DNA of 64,000 nucleotides from Cobetia marina (GTDB lineage: Bacteria; Pseudomonadota; Gammaproteobacteria; Pseudomonadales; Halomonadaceae): positions 124,001 through 188,000 of the forward strand of contig NZ_CP017114.1 of the NCBI RefSeq assembly GCF_001720485.1. The letters are read 5' to 3'. The translations under genes and the position numbers were made by a program. This document shows positions 48,150 to 56,375 of the stretch, piece by piece; the stretch's first letter is position 1; the number at the start of each line of letters is the position of its first letter. The notes beneath the pieces are model-generated. The model saw only the letters and a program-made list of their open reading frames with translations, was not told where the DNA came from and did no database searches.

Positions 48150-49433
48150 TCAGGCGTTCCAGTCCTTGAGTCCCATCTGCACCGGGCGGGCGCCAGGGCC
48201 TCCCAGCAGCAGCTGACAGGTGCCGATGGTGCGCTCCCGGAAGCCCCCTTCACAGTAGGCCAGGTAGTAGCGCCACATCCGCACGAAGCGTTCGTCATAC
48301 CCCTGTGCATAGACATCGTCGAGGCGTGCCTCGAAACGCTGCCCCCACGCCTTGAGCGTGGCCGCGTAATGCAGGCCGATATCCTCGAGTGTCAGCAGGT
48401 TCAGCTGGGTATCACGTTGCATGGCACCCAGTATGGCGCCATGTGAGGGCAGGAAGCCGCCCGGGAAGATGTAGCGCTTGATGAAATCCATCTCGCGGCT
48501 GGCGGCCGCGAAACGCTGATCACGGATCGTGATGGCCTGCAGGGCGATCAGGCCTTCGGGCTTGAGGAGTCGCTCGAGAGTCTTCAGGTAGGTCGGCAGA
48601 TACTGATGCCCGACCGCCTCGATCATCTCCACCGAGACGATACGGTCGAAGCGGCCTTCGAGGGCACGATAATCCTGCTTGAGCAGCGTGATGCGATCTT
48701 CCAGTCCTTCCTCGGCGATGCGTGCCGCCGTATAGGCATGCTGCTCATCGGAGATGGTGGTGGTGGTCACGTGACAGCCGCGCGTTCGGGCAGCATGGAT
48801 GGCAAGGCCGCCCCAGCCGGTACCGATCTCCAGCAGATGATGCTGTGGCCCCAGCTCCAGCAGGTCGAACAGTCGCTCCAGCTTGTGCGTCGAGGCTTCC
48901 TCGAGGTCTGCTTCGGGATGCGGAAAGACCGCCGCGGAGTACATGCGGTGCTCGCGATCGAGGAACAGCGCGAAGAGGTCGTTGCCAAGATCGTAGTGCG
49001 CCGAGATATTGCGCTTCGAGCCCGCCAGGGTATTGCGCGCCAGCGCGTAGGCGACACTCAGCGCCCACTTGGAAAGGCGCGATGTCCCGCTGTCCACCGA
49101 GTCATTGACCTGTTCCAGATTGAAGGCGAACAGACGCACCAGCCCCACCAGATCATCCGTCTCCCACTGACCGTCCATGTAGGCTTCCGCCGCCGCGACG
49201 GTGCCCCCCAGTGCCATGCGCCGCCAGGCGCGCGAATCGTGGATGCGCAGCGTGATGTCACGTGGCCCCCCTTGCCCCAGCACATGGCGCTCACGACCTT
49301 CCAGCACGGTCAGGCTGCCGCCCTCGAGTCTGTCGAGCATGCGCAGCAGCCGAGGGCGCAGCAGGCGGGTCAGGCGGTCATCGTGACGGGGGATTGCCAC
49401 CGGACTGGGGGGAACGGGTTCAAACTGGCTCAT
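48150..49433 (-). CDS. cfa: Cyclopropane-fatty-acyl-phospholipid synthase family methyltransferase
   Basis: Uses S-adenosylmethionine to methylenate (or, in some subfamilies, methylate) double bonds of membrane phospholipid acyl chains. The 427-residue protein has the family architecture: an N-terminal lipid-binding region, the SAM-binding motif LLEIGTGWGGLAIHAA, IVSVEMIEAVGHQYL and the KRYIFPGGFLPS segment. Neighbours (DUF1365, FAD oxidoreductase, SDR, photolyase) are those seen with stress- or light-induced Cfa paralogues, and such clusters have been linked to modified (furan-type) fatty acids in Rhodobacter. Whether the product is a cyclopropane or another methylated chain cannot be told. 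It lies 10 bases after the DUF1365 gene. Confidence 0.88.
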   Translation of the reverse strand: MSQFEPVPPSPVAIPRHDDRLTRLLRPRLLRMLDRLEGGSLTVLEGRERHVLGQGGPRDITLRIHDSRAWRRMALGGTVAAAEAYMDGQWETDDLVGLVRLFAFNLEQVNDSVDSGTSRLSKWALSVAYALARNTLAGSKRNISAHYDLGNDLFALFLDREHRMYSAAVFPHPEADLEEASTHKLERLFDLLELGPQHHLLEIGTGWGGLAIHAARTRGCHVTTTTISDEQHAYTAARIAEEGLEDRITLLKQDYRALEGRFDRIVSVEMIEAVGHQYLPTYLKTLERLLKPEGLIALQAITIRDQRFAAASREMDFIKRYIFPGGFLPSHGAILGAMQRDTQLNLLTLEDIGLHYAATLKAWGQRFEARLDDVYAQGYDERFVRMWRYYLAYCEGGFRERTIGTCQLLLGGPGARPVQMGLKDWNA

Positions 49434-49443
49434 GGTGATGTCC

Positions 49444-50274
49444 TCATGACGGATGCCGAGTCTCTGGCTGAGGGCGCGGATGATCGAAGATCGGCACGCG
49501 CTTGAGCGCCAGACGCAGCGCCTCGTAATGGATGCCTGCCACGGTCTTGAGCGTCATCCACGGGAAGCGCAGCAGCAGGCGGGTCATGGCGCGTGGAGTC
49601 GCGGGTTCCAGATGCAGGCTCAGGCTGGCATCGAAGAGTGATTCCCCGGGCTTGCGTGTCACTTCCTCGCCCAGTGGATGATTTTCCATGTGCAACAGGA
49701 GCTCATCGTTGCTGGGGTCATTGAAGCGCCAGTGATAGCGCATGCCCATCGGCATGAAGGGCGAGACATGCAGGCGCTTGTCGAAATGCGCCGAATGCAT
49801 GCGCCGTCGCGAATCGGTGCGCGAGGCATACAGCACACGCTCGCCCCAGGGAATGTTGGTCACCTCACCGAGCACGGCGCCCAACTGGCCCGTCGCGTGG
49901 TAGAGGTAATAGAGTCGGATCGGGTTGAAGCCCACCCCGAAATGCCGCAGCTGGGTCAGCAGGAAGATGCGGCCTTGCGGCAGGGGCGCATGATCGCCCG
50001 CCATGGCGAGCTCGCGTCGACAAGCCTCATGGACACGCTCGATCAATGGGCCATCCGTCAGACCGTGCAGGGCTGCCGGGAGATGGTCGCGTTCGCGAAA
50101 GGCCAGCGGTGCCGCCCGGCTGGCGCTTGCCAGACGCCGGCCTGCCATCAGGTCCGGCAGCTCATCCAGCGCCAGCCACGCCATCGCGACGCGATAGCGA
50201 AAGGCATGCTGGCGCGGCGCATGGCGGCGATGGCGCAGCGTGCCGTAGCCGATACGGCTGGCGGGCGCCTTCAA
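49444..50274 (-). CDS. DUF1365 domain-containing protein
   Basis: A 276-residue protein with DUF1365 landmarks: GTLRHRRHAPRQHAFRYRVAMAWLALDELP near the start (positions about 10-38), FGVGFNPIRLYYLYH, the segment RRRMHSAHFDKRLHVSPFMPMG, and a C-terminal SLHLEPATPRAMTRLLLRFPWMTLKTVAGIHYEALRLALK region. The TTG at 50274 is proposed as start because it overlaps the stop of the FAD gene (gaTTGAag) and has GAGG seven bases upstream; an in-frame GTG lies at 50325. Function unknown. It is regularly found with the FAD oxidoreductase and cfa, so a role in fatty-acyl modification is likely. Confidence 0.85.
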   Translation of the reverse strand: MKAPASRIGYGTLRHRRHAPRQHAFRYRVAMAWLALDELPDLMAGRRLASASRAAPLAFRERDHLPAALHGLTDGPLIERVHEACRRELAMAGDHAPLPQGRIFLLTQLRHFGVGFNPIRLYYLYHATGQLGAVLGEVTNIPWGERVLYASRTDSRRRMHSAHFDKRLHVSPFMPMGMRYHWRFNDPSNDELLLHMENHPLGEEVTRKPGESLFDASLSLHLEPATPRAMTRLLLRFPWMTLKTVAGIHYEALRLALKRVPIFDHPRPQPETRHPS

Positions 50275-51617
50275 TCGTCTGCCTCGCGGGCACCCAGTGC
50301 CTCGGCGACGCGCAATGCACTCCACACGCCATCTTCATGGAAGCCGTTGCGCCACCAGGCACCACAGAAATGGGTGCGTCCCACCGGGCCACCAGACCGT
50401 GGCGAGACACCGGAGATCTCCATGAAGCGCTGCTTGGCGGCCTCGGCCTCAAGCGTGAAGCGCGGGTGATCATAGGCGTAACGGCCCAGTACGAGGGCGG
50501 GGTCGATGGCATCGCTGTCGTTGAGCGTGATGCAGAAGGTCTCTCGAGGCGGATAGTCGCGCTCATCGAGGCGCTGCAGGATGTTCATGTCGTAGGTGAC
50601 GCTGGCTCGCTGGGCGTCATCCCGGCCATCGAGACGGTAGTTCCAGCTCGCCCAGGCCTCACGGCGCCTGGGCAGCAGGGAGGTGTCGGTGTGCATCACC
50701 ACGTCATTGCGCTGGGTCGTGATCGCCGAGAGCACGTCCTGCTCACAGGCGCTGGCGTCTTTCAGCAGAGCCAGTGCCTGAGGCGCATGACAGGCCAGCA
50801 CCACCTGATCGAAGCGTTCGCAGCGCCCATCGACGTGCTCCAGTGTCACGCCGTCGACATCGCGCCGTATCTGGCGGATCTCGCTGTTGAGGTGAATGCG
50901 CTCGGCATAGCCCTCGGTCAGCGGGGCGATGTAGCTGCGTGACCCACCGATCAGCGTGAACCACTGGGGACGATCGTTGATCGACAGCAGGCCGTGATGG
51001 CGGAAGAAGCGCACGAAGAACTGCAGCGGGAAGCGCTCGATGTCCGCGATGCTGGCGGACCAGATCGCCGCGCCCATCGGCAGCAGATAATGCTCACGAA
51101 ACACCTGCGAGTAGCCGTTGGCGTCGAGATAGCTGCCCAGGGTCGCGTCCTCGGCGAGCCTGCCGCTGTCCAGGTCCGCCGCGGCCTGCTGATTGAAGCG
51201 CAGGATGTCACGCAGCAGTCGATAGAAGCGCGGGCGCAACAGGTTGCGTTTCTGGGCGAACAACGACAGCAGCGTATGGCCGTTGTACTCGAAGTCCTCG
51301 GCGGTGGTGTGTACCGAGAAGCTCATCTCGGTGGGCTGATAGGCGACATCGAGACGCTCCAGCAGGCGCTGGAAGTGGGGATAGGTGCGGTCGTTGAAGA
51401 CGATGAATCCGGTATCGATGGCCCATTCGCTGCCATCGGCGGTCTGCACGTCCATGGTCGCAGTGTGGCCGCCGAGACGCTCGGCCGACTCGAAGACATG
51501 CACCTCGTGGTGACGACTGAGGTAGTAGGCCGCTGCCATGCCGCTGATGCCGCTGCCGATGACGGCGATCCGCTGGCGGGGAAGAGGAGCTGTTGCCTGT
51601 GACGTCGTTGTATTCAT
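50271..51617 (-). CDS. FAD-dependent amine-oxidase-fold oxidoreductase (COG2907 type)
   Basis: A 448-residue cytoplasmic flavoprotein with an N-terminal FAD-binding dinucleotide fold RIAVIGSGISGMAAAYYLSR (16-35), followed by FESAERLGGHTATM, and the C-terminal HFCGAWWRNGFHEDGVWSALRVAEALG FAD-closing segment. This family clusters with DUF1365 and cfa in many bacteria. Related proteins have been proposed as desaturase-like enzymes in modified fatty acid synthesis, but the substrate here is unknown. GGAG lies upstream of the ATG. Its stop overlaps the next gene, so the two are coupled. Confidence 0.88.
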   Translation of the reverse strand: MNTTTSQATAPLPRQRIAVIGSGISGMAAAYYLSRHHEVHVFESAERLGGHTATMDVQTADGSEWAIDTGFIVFNDRTYPHFQRLLERLDVAYQPTEMSFSVHTTAEDFEYNGHTLLSLFAQKRNLLRPRFYRLLRDILRFNQQAAADLDSGRLAEDATLGSYLDANGYSQVFREHYLLPMGAAIWSASIADIERFPLQFFVRFFRHHGLLSINDRPQWFTLIGGSRSYIAPLTEGYAERIHLNSEIRQIRRDVDGVTLEHVDGRCERFDQVVLACHAPQALALLKDASACEQDVLSAITTQRNDVVMHTDTSLLPRRREAWASWNYRLDGRDDAQRASVTYDMNILQRLDERDYPPRETFCITLNDSDAIDPALVLGRYAYDHPRFTLEAEAAKQRFMEISGVSPRSGGPVGRTHFCGAWWRNGFHEDGVWSALRVAEALGAREADD

Positions 51618-51664
51618 GCCACTCCAGAGAAGGAAGACCTGCGATCAAGAAACATGCTGTTCGT

Positions 51665-51682
51665 GGCAGGCATCCGCCTGCC
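51665..51682. other. Small hairpin between the SDR and FAD genes
   Basis: GGCAGGC and GCCTGCC pair around ATCC in the 74-base spacer. No T-run follows, so it is more likely an mRNA-stabilising structure than a terminator. Confidence 0.35.
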
Positions 51683-51691
51683 TGATGTCGG

Positions 51692-52492
51692 TCAATCTCG
51701 CGTCATGCGCAGTCCGATCTGGCGGCGCAATGTCGGCGGTAGAATGCCCAGCAGCTTCACCAGCAGCGTGAAGCGCCTGGGAAAGTGGATATCGAGCCGG
51801 TGACGCGCCAGCCCTGACACGATCGCCTCGACGGCCTGATCGACCGTGACCTGCATCGGCATCGGGAAGTCATTGCGCTCGGTCAGCGGTGTCTTAACGA
51901 AGCCCGGATGAATCACGCTGACATCGATCCCCTGGGCATCCAGGTCCAGCCGCAGCGACTCGAGGAAGTAGCTCACTGCAGCCTTGGAAGCCCCATAGGC
52001 TTCGGCGCGTGGCAGCGGCAGGTAGGCCGAGGCACTCGACACCGCCGCCAGCTGTGGCCGCTCTCCCCCCTGCGCGGCAGCCGTGCGAAGCAGGGGCAGC
52101 GCGCTCTCGATCACATCCACGGCTGCCTGGAAATTGGTGGCGAAGACTCGGTGAACCAGATCGGCCTCGAAATCACGTGCATCCAGATATTCGCAGGTAC
52201 CTGCGTTGAGGAGCATCAGGTCGAGTCCACCGAAGTCTTCCTCGATCTGTCGTGCGGCCGTGCGGATGGCATCACGGTCGGTGAGATCCAGCGTGATCAC
52301 CAGTGCATCACCGGGGCCTTGTTCGGCGTCGGCCGCGATGGCCTTCAGCTTGTCGGTGGAGCGTGCGCTCAGCACGACACGATGCCCATCGGCCAGCAGG
52401 CGACGTGCCAGCCCTTCACCGATCCCGGAGCTGGCACCGGTCAACCAGATGCGCTTGCGTGTCGTGGCTGGGGGCCTGGCTTGACTGGGCAT
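51692..52492 (-). CDS. Short-chain dehydrogenase/reductase
   Basis: A 266-residue classical SDR with the cofactor motif TGASSGIG (18-25), a central LNAG-type strand (LLNAGTCEYLDA), and the catalytic Ser (SSASAYLPL) and Tyr-x3-Lys (YGASK). Arginine after the first strand region (SARS) suggests NADP(H) preference. AAGGAGAG directly precedes the ATG. It lies between the NTF2-like and FAD genes of the photolyase-linked cluster, where an SDR is a constant member. Substrate unknown. Confidence 0.9.
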   Translation of the reverse strand: MPSQARPPATTRKRIWLTGASSGIGEGLARRLLADGHRVVLSARSTDKLKAIAADAEQGPGDALVITLDLTDRDAIRTAARQIEEDFGGLDLMLLNAGTCEYLDARDFEADLVHRVFATNFQAAVDVIESALPLLRTAAAQGGERPQLAAVSSASAYLPLPRAEAYGASKAAVSYFLESLRLDLDAQGIDVSVIHPGFVKTPLTERNDFPMPMQVTVDQAVEAIVSGLARHRLDIHFPRRFTLLVKLLGILPPTLRRQIGLRMTRD

Positions 52493-52578
52493 TCTCTCTC
52501 CTTGGCGTGTTCGCCTGTCGCGATGAGCGCACCGCTTGACTGTCGGTGGGGGATGTCATCTGCGTGCCTGGGGGCACA

Positions 52579-53082
52579 TCAGTCCATGCGTCGCTTGAGC
52601 AGCCTGATCACCTTGCCCAGCAACGGCACCTGCTCGTAGAGCAGCTCGCCGGCATCGAAGAAGTCACGGTGCCGACATACCTTGCCGTGTCGGAATTCGA
52701 GGCGTGAGGCACCTTCCACCACGATATCGCTGCCGCCGTTCAGGCGCGGATGGCGATAGGTCATCGTCCAGCTCAACCATGCCAGTCCCTGCTCCGCGCT
52801 CTCCCACGTGTCCTGTGCCTCAAGCGACGTGGCCGCCGGCTCTGGCCGAGTCGGGCCCAGCGGATGATGAAACACGAAATCAATCGATGAGACATTCGTG
52901 TACAACCCTGAGAAATACTGATTGAGCGCTTCCAGGCCCTGAGCTTCGTGCAGAGGGTCGCGAAAAACGACATCGTCACTATAGACTGATTTCAGCAGCT
53001 CTGTAGAGGTTTTGTCCAGCTTTTCGTAAAGGCGACAGACCCGAACCAGCGCCGGGCTCATCTCGGGGGGCAGCGATTGCAT
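52579..53082 (-). CDS. NTF2-like (SnoaL-type) nuclear transport factor 2 family protein
   Basis: The 167-residue protein starts at ATG 53082 (CAGGAG upstream) with MQSLPPEMSPALVRVCRLYEKLDK and has the alpha+beta cone pattern of NTF2-like proteins (LLKSVYSDDVVFRDPLHEAQGLEALNQYF, then WMTYRHPRLNGG-like WTMTYRHP and FRHGKVCRHRDFFDAGELLYE). Such proteins bind small hydrophobic ligands and occur in this same cluster in Pseudomonas. It is separated from phr by a hairpin with T-run (53110-53141). Function unknown. Confidence 0.85.
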   Translation of the reverse strand: MQSLPPEMSPALVRVCRLYEKLDKTSTELLKSVYSDDVVFRDPLHEAQGLEALNQYFSGLYTNVSSIDFVFHHPLGPTRPEPAATSLEAQDTWESAEQGLAWLSWTMTYRHPRLNGGSDIVVEGASRLEFRHGKVCRHRDFFDAGELLYEQVPLLGKVIRLLKRRMD

Positions 53083-53109
53083 GGCTGTGCTCCTGACGTC
53101 GAGACAATG

Positions 53110-53141
53110 AAAAAGCGGCCCGCTGGAGATCAGCAGGCCGC
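53110..53141 (-). terminator. Hairpin with T-run between phr and the NTF2-like gene
   Basis: On the minus strand an 11-bp stem (GCGGCCTGCTG with CAGCGGGCCGC, one T-G pair) and a 5-base loop are followed by TTTTT. It lies only about 30 bases ahead of the NTF2-like start, leaving no room for an obvious promoter, so it may act as an attenuator within one long transcript. Confidence 0.75.
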
Positions 53142-53150
53142 CTGGCAGGG

Positions 53151-54701
53151 TCATTCGCTTCTGGTGAGCGCCTTGAAGGCATCGAGGGCTCGCTGGCGGG
53201 CGGCCTTGTGGTCGACGATCGGGCGCGGGTAGCCACAGGCATGGCAGTCGTCAGCCGTGGGCTGGTGACGACGCTTGGCGGGAAGGTCGGCCAGCTCAGG
53301 CACGAAGCTTGCGATGAAGTCGCCGTCCTTGTCGAAGCGTTGCCCCTGGGTGGTGGGGTTGAAGATGCGGAAATAGGGCGCGGCATCGGTGCCGGTCGAG
53401 GCGGCCCACTGCCAGCCGCCATTGTTGGCCCCCAATTCACCATCCACCAGGTGCGCCAGGAAGTAGGCCTCACCACGGCGCCAGTCGATCAACAGGTGCT
53501 TGGTGAGGAACATGGCCGTCACCATGCGCAGGCGATTGTGCATCCAGCCGGTCTCGACCAGCTGGCGCATGGCGGCATCGACGATGGGGTAGCCGGTACG
53601 CCCTTCGCACCAGGCGGCGAAGCCTGCGTCATCATCGCGCCATTGCAGGGCTTCGGTATGGCGCTGGAAGGGACGGTGGCGATTGACGCGCGGAAAGCCG
53701 ACCAGGATGTGCTGGTAGAACTCGCGCCAGATCAGCTCGTTGACCCAGGTGGTCAGGCCGACATCACCGTCGGCGAGACTGCCGTTTTCCGCCAATACCG
53801 CCGCGTAGCACTGTCGAGCCGAGATCATGCCGAGCGCCAGATAGGGGGACAGTTCGCTGGTGCCGCGCGTGGCGGGCAGGTCGCGCTGCTCGTGGTAGCG
53901 GCGCGCCCGGAAGGTCATGAAGCGCTCCAGGCGCTCCTGGGCGGCATCCTCGCCGGCAGGCCATCGCTCCGCCTCCAGCGGCTCGCTCGGCCCATGTTCC
54001 ACGTCGACGCTTAGCGTGTCGGGAAGCGCGGGAATGGCGTCTCCCGAAATCTCGCGTCCCTCGGCGTCTCGGGGCGCATCCTGCACCGCGGGAGCCTCAT
54101 TGAGCGCCAGACGCCGCGCGTCGATCTCCTTGTGCCAGCGCTTGGAGAAGGGCGTGAAGACGCCGTAGTAATCGCCCTTGCCGGTCAGCAGTTCGCCGGG
54201 CGTGAAGGCGAGCATGTCAGTGTAGCGATGCAGGCGGATGTCGCTGTCGGCCAGGCGCGCGCGGACGAGTCTGTCGCGCTCGCGCTCATTGACGGCGTAC
54301 TCGTCATTGAAGTGCAGCGCCTGGGCGCCAAGTTGCGTGCACAGCGTGGCCAGCGCTTCGGGCACTTCCGCGAAGGTGTCGCAGTCGAGGACCTTGAGCG
54401 GGATGTGATGGCCGGCGAGTGCCTGCTGCAGGACGTGCAGACCGCGACGCAGGAAGTCGAGCTTGTTGGCACCATGACCATGGGTCATCCACTGGGCATA
54501 GCAGGGGGTGACCACCGCCACCACCGGGCCGCGTGCGGCCGCTTGCGAGAGGGCGGTATTGTCATGCACGCGCAGGTCGCTTCGCAGCCACACGAGCTGC
54601 AGAGGCTGTCGGCTCGCGTCGGAGTCAGCCCCGGATTCGGTGTCCGTACCGGGAGACCGTGAGGCGGTGGAAGTGCGGGATGTGGGAGAAGGGGCAGGCA
54701 T
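53151..54701 (-). CDS. phrB: Deoxyribodipyrimidine photolyase (class I CPD type)
   Basis: Uses blue light and FADH- to split UV-induced pyrimidine dimers. The 516-residue protein has the N-terminal antenna-binding domain (VWLRSDLRVHDNTAL, HFNDEYAVNERERD) and the C-terminal FAD domain with GRTGYPIVDAAMRQLVETGWMHNRLRM positions and ELGANNGGWQWAASTGTDAAPYFRIFNP, typical of class I CPD photolyases. It has an unusual low-complexity Ser/Thr N-terminal leader of about 45 residues. The ATG at 54701 follows AAAGGAG. It is next to merR, 51 bases downstream on the same strand. A terminator-like hairpin follows. Confidence 0.95.
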   Translation of the reverse strand: MPAPSPTSRTSTASRSPGTDTESGADSDASRQPLQLVWLRSDLRVHDNTALSQAAARGPVVAVVTPCYAQWMTHGHGANKLDFLRRGLHVLQQALAGHHIPLKVLDCDTFAEVPEALATLCTQLGAQALHFNDEYAVNERERDRLVRARLADSDIRLHRYTDMLAFTPGELLTGKGDYYGVFTPFSKRWHKEIDARRLALNEAPAVQDAPRDAEGREISGDAIPALPDTLSVDVEHGPSEPLEAERWPAGEDAAQERLERFMTFRARRYHEQRDLPATRGTSELSPYLALGMISARQCYAAVLAENGSLADGDVGLTTWVNELIWREFYQHILVGFPRVNRHRPFQRHTEALQWRDDDAGFAAWCEGRTGYPIVDAAMRQLVETGWMHNRLRMVTAMFLTKHLLIDWRRGEAYFLAHLVDGELGANNGGWQWAASTGTDAAPYFRIFNPTTQGQRFDKDGDFIASFVPELADLPAKRRHQPTADDCHACGYPRPIVDHKAARQRALDAFKALTRSE

Positions 54702-54752
54702 GAAAGCTCCTTTGCGGTCGGAAATGTGCATCGCGCAGGAGCTTCGGGGGGA

Positions 54753-55664
54753 TCAACGAGCCAGCAAGGACCTCAGGCGGACCACCGCTTGAACGGGGTC
54801 GGCCCCGAGACCTTCCAGGGGCCCGTCCACCAGCTCCTGCTGGCGAATCTGGGCGGCCGGGCCAGCGATGGCCAACGGCACGGAGAGTTGTTCTGCCACC
54901 CGCGGCAACTGGCGGCGCATGACATCGCTGCGCTCGGCCTGAGTGCCGACCAGGATCACGGCCTGCGCCTGGAACCGCTCAGCGGCCAGTGGCAGCTCGG
55001 CCAGGGGCAGCGGGCCATCCAGCAGGCTGACGTGATAACCGGCATCGCTGGCGACCAGCGCCAGCAGCAGCAGCCAGCTCAACCCCGGTTCATCCGGCAG
55101 GCGCGTCAGAGTGATGTGCGGGGCATGGCGCTCCTGATTCGCGAACATCAGGCGGGCGCCGATACGTGAGCGCAGGAAGCTCTCGAGGAAACATTGTGCC
55201 AATCGGGCCCCGAAGGTCGTGGTGCCACGCTCCTCCAGCTGCTCGACCACCGGCTTCCACAGGCGTTCGACCACACTGTTGACCGGATACAGCGCCAGAC
55301 TCTGGTTGTAGAGCTCCGCCAGCCGAGACTCATCCTGGGCGTCGATGGCGGCCATGATCAGTTGCTGCTGGCCGCCCCAGCTGCCTTCATCCGGCATCGG
55401 CGCCGTCTCTGGCTGGGGCTGATCCAGTAGCTCCCGCACCTGACTGACGGGCACGCCTCTGTTGAGCCACTGCAGGATGTGCTCGATGCGCTCGATGTCC
55501 TCGCGGGCATACAGGCGATGTCCCTTGGGCGTACGGCGCGGTTCGATCAACCCGTAGCGGCGCTCCCAGGCTCTCAACGTGACCGAATTGACGCCGGTCA
55601 GGCGTGAGACTTCACGGATCGGAAACAGGGGCGAGCTGGCAGTTTCCGTGGCCTTGTCAGTCAT
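54753..55664 (-). CDS. MerR-family regulator with degenerate cobalamin-binding-type domain (LitR/CarH-like)
   Basis: The 303-residue protein has an N-terminal MerR winged helix (about 14-82: FPIREVSRLTGVNSVTLRAWERRYGL). The C-terminal half (about 98-300) is built like the helical and Rossmann domains of B12-binding regulators such as CarH and LitR. The cobalamin ligand motif ExHxxG is replaced by LPDEPG (189-194; Asp where His is expected), and the Wx9EH motif of the helical domain is also absent. It should therefore not sense light through adenosylcobalamin. In Pseudomonas putida a similar B12-free LitR class controls a phr-linked cluster together with a LOV protein (from memory). It probably controls this cluster. 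Confidence 0.85.
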   Translation of the reverse strand: MTDKATETASSPLFPIREVSRLTGVNSVTLRAWERRYGLIEPRRTPKGHRLYAREDIERIEHILQWLNRGVPVSQVRELLDQPQPETAPMPDEGSWGGQQQLIMAAIDAQDESRLAELYNQSLALYPVNSVVERLWKPVVEQLEERGTTTFGARLAQCFLESFLRSRIGARLMFANQERHAPHITLTRLPDEPGLSWLLLLALVASDAGYHVSLLDGPLPLAELPLAAERFQAQAVILVGTQAERSDVMRRQLPRVAEQLSVPLAIAGPAAQIRQQELVDGPLEGLGADPVQAVVRLRSLLAR

Positions 55665-55775
55665 GGATGGTGTTACCTCTGCGGTGACGAGGCATCCCGG
55701 ATGAAGCACGAAGAGGAACGAAGCACAGAAGTGGGAACTGAAGCATTCGAAGCGCTGCGGGATGCCGGCAATGCA

Positions 55776-55795
55776 TCTTGTGCATTAGCTGTACA
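55776..55795 (-). promoter_or_regulatory. Candidate operator upstream of merR-phrB
   Basis: On the plus strand it reads TCTTGTGCA, 5 bases, TGTACA. The two six-base half-sites (TGTACA and TGCACA on the minus strand) repeat with an 11-base period, one helical turn. A near-copy lies at 57604-57622. It is 112 bases upstream of the merR start, within an otherwise empty 272-base region. Confidence 0.45.
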
Positions 55796-55936
55796 TGTGG
55801 GGCTCAGGATGGCGCAGCCGCCTCGGCCTGACAAGTGGCATCACGCGTCAATTCACGTCGCATATTCGACGCGCAGGCCTGAAGGTGGCATCGCAGAGCC
55901 TTTCCGGTTCGCAGTCTCTCTCGGGTCATCGGGTCA

Positions 55937-56323
55937 TCATGCGTTGTCCTGTTGCTCCACAATCTCGATCAAGGCCTCGACAAACGCTGGATGGGCACCC
56001 ACCGGGTCCAGCAACGTGATCGGACAATCCGGATGCTGCTGGCGGGATGTCTCGAGCATGGCGGGGACGTCTTCGCGCAGATGGCGGCCCGCCGCAAAGA
56101 ACAGCGGCAGGATGTCGATACGCGCCGCACCGTCCGCCGCCAGGGCGTCGATGGTGTCGGTCAGCAGCGGGTCACACAGCTCCATGTAGGCCAGACGTGT
56201 CGGGCGCTTCAGGCGACTGGCGAGCGAGGTCTCGAGTGCCTCGAAGGGCTCGCGCCAGCGTGGATCACGCGAGCCATGCGCCAGCAGGATCAAGGCATCA
56301 TCCTGGTGTTCCGTCTTGCTCAT
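55937..56323 (-). CDS. CbiX/SirB-type sirohydrochlorin chelatase family protein
   Basis: A 128-residue cytoplasmic protein of the small single-domain chelatase class. It has the two metal/porphyrin histidines expected for the family: His16 in LLAHGSRDPR and His81 in FFAAGRHLREDVP, and the YMELCDP segment. These enzymes insert Co2+ or Fe2+ into sirohydrochlorin (for cobalamin or siroheme). No other cobalamin or siroheme gene is near. It lies 272 bases upstream of merR on the same strand, and about 50 bases after the renalase-like gene. Confidence 0.85.
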   Translation of the reverse strand: MSKTEHQDDALILLAHGSRDPRWREPFEALETSLASRLKRPTRLAYMELCDPLLTDTIDALAADGAARIDILPLFFAAGRHLREDVPAMLETSRQQHPDCPITLLDPVGAHPAFVEALIEIVEQQDNA

Positions 56324-56375
56324 GAGGGCTTCCTGTCATGGGGGGATCGTGGGTCAGTTCTCTGAACTCGCGGGC

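Noticed and set aside
52893..52915. TTGTACACGAATG inside the NTF2-like gene as a third copy of the merR operator
   Set aside because: Only the TGTACA core is present and it is within coding sequence. TGTACA also occurs several times by chance inside rpoB, uvrA and rapA.
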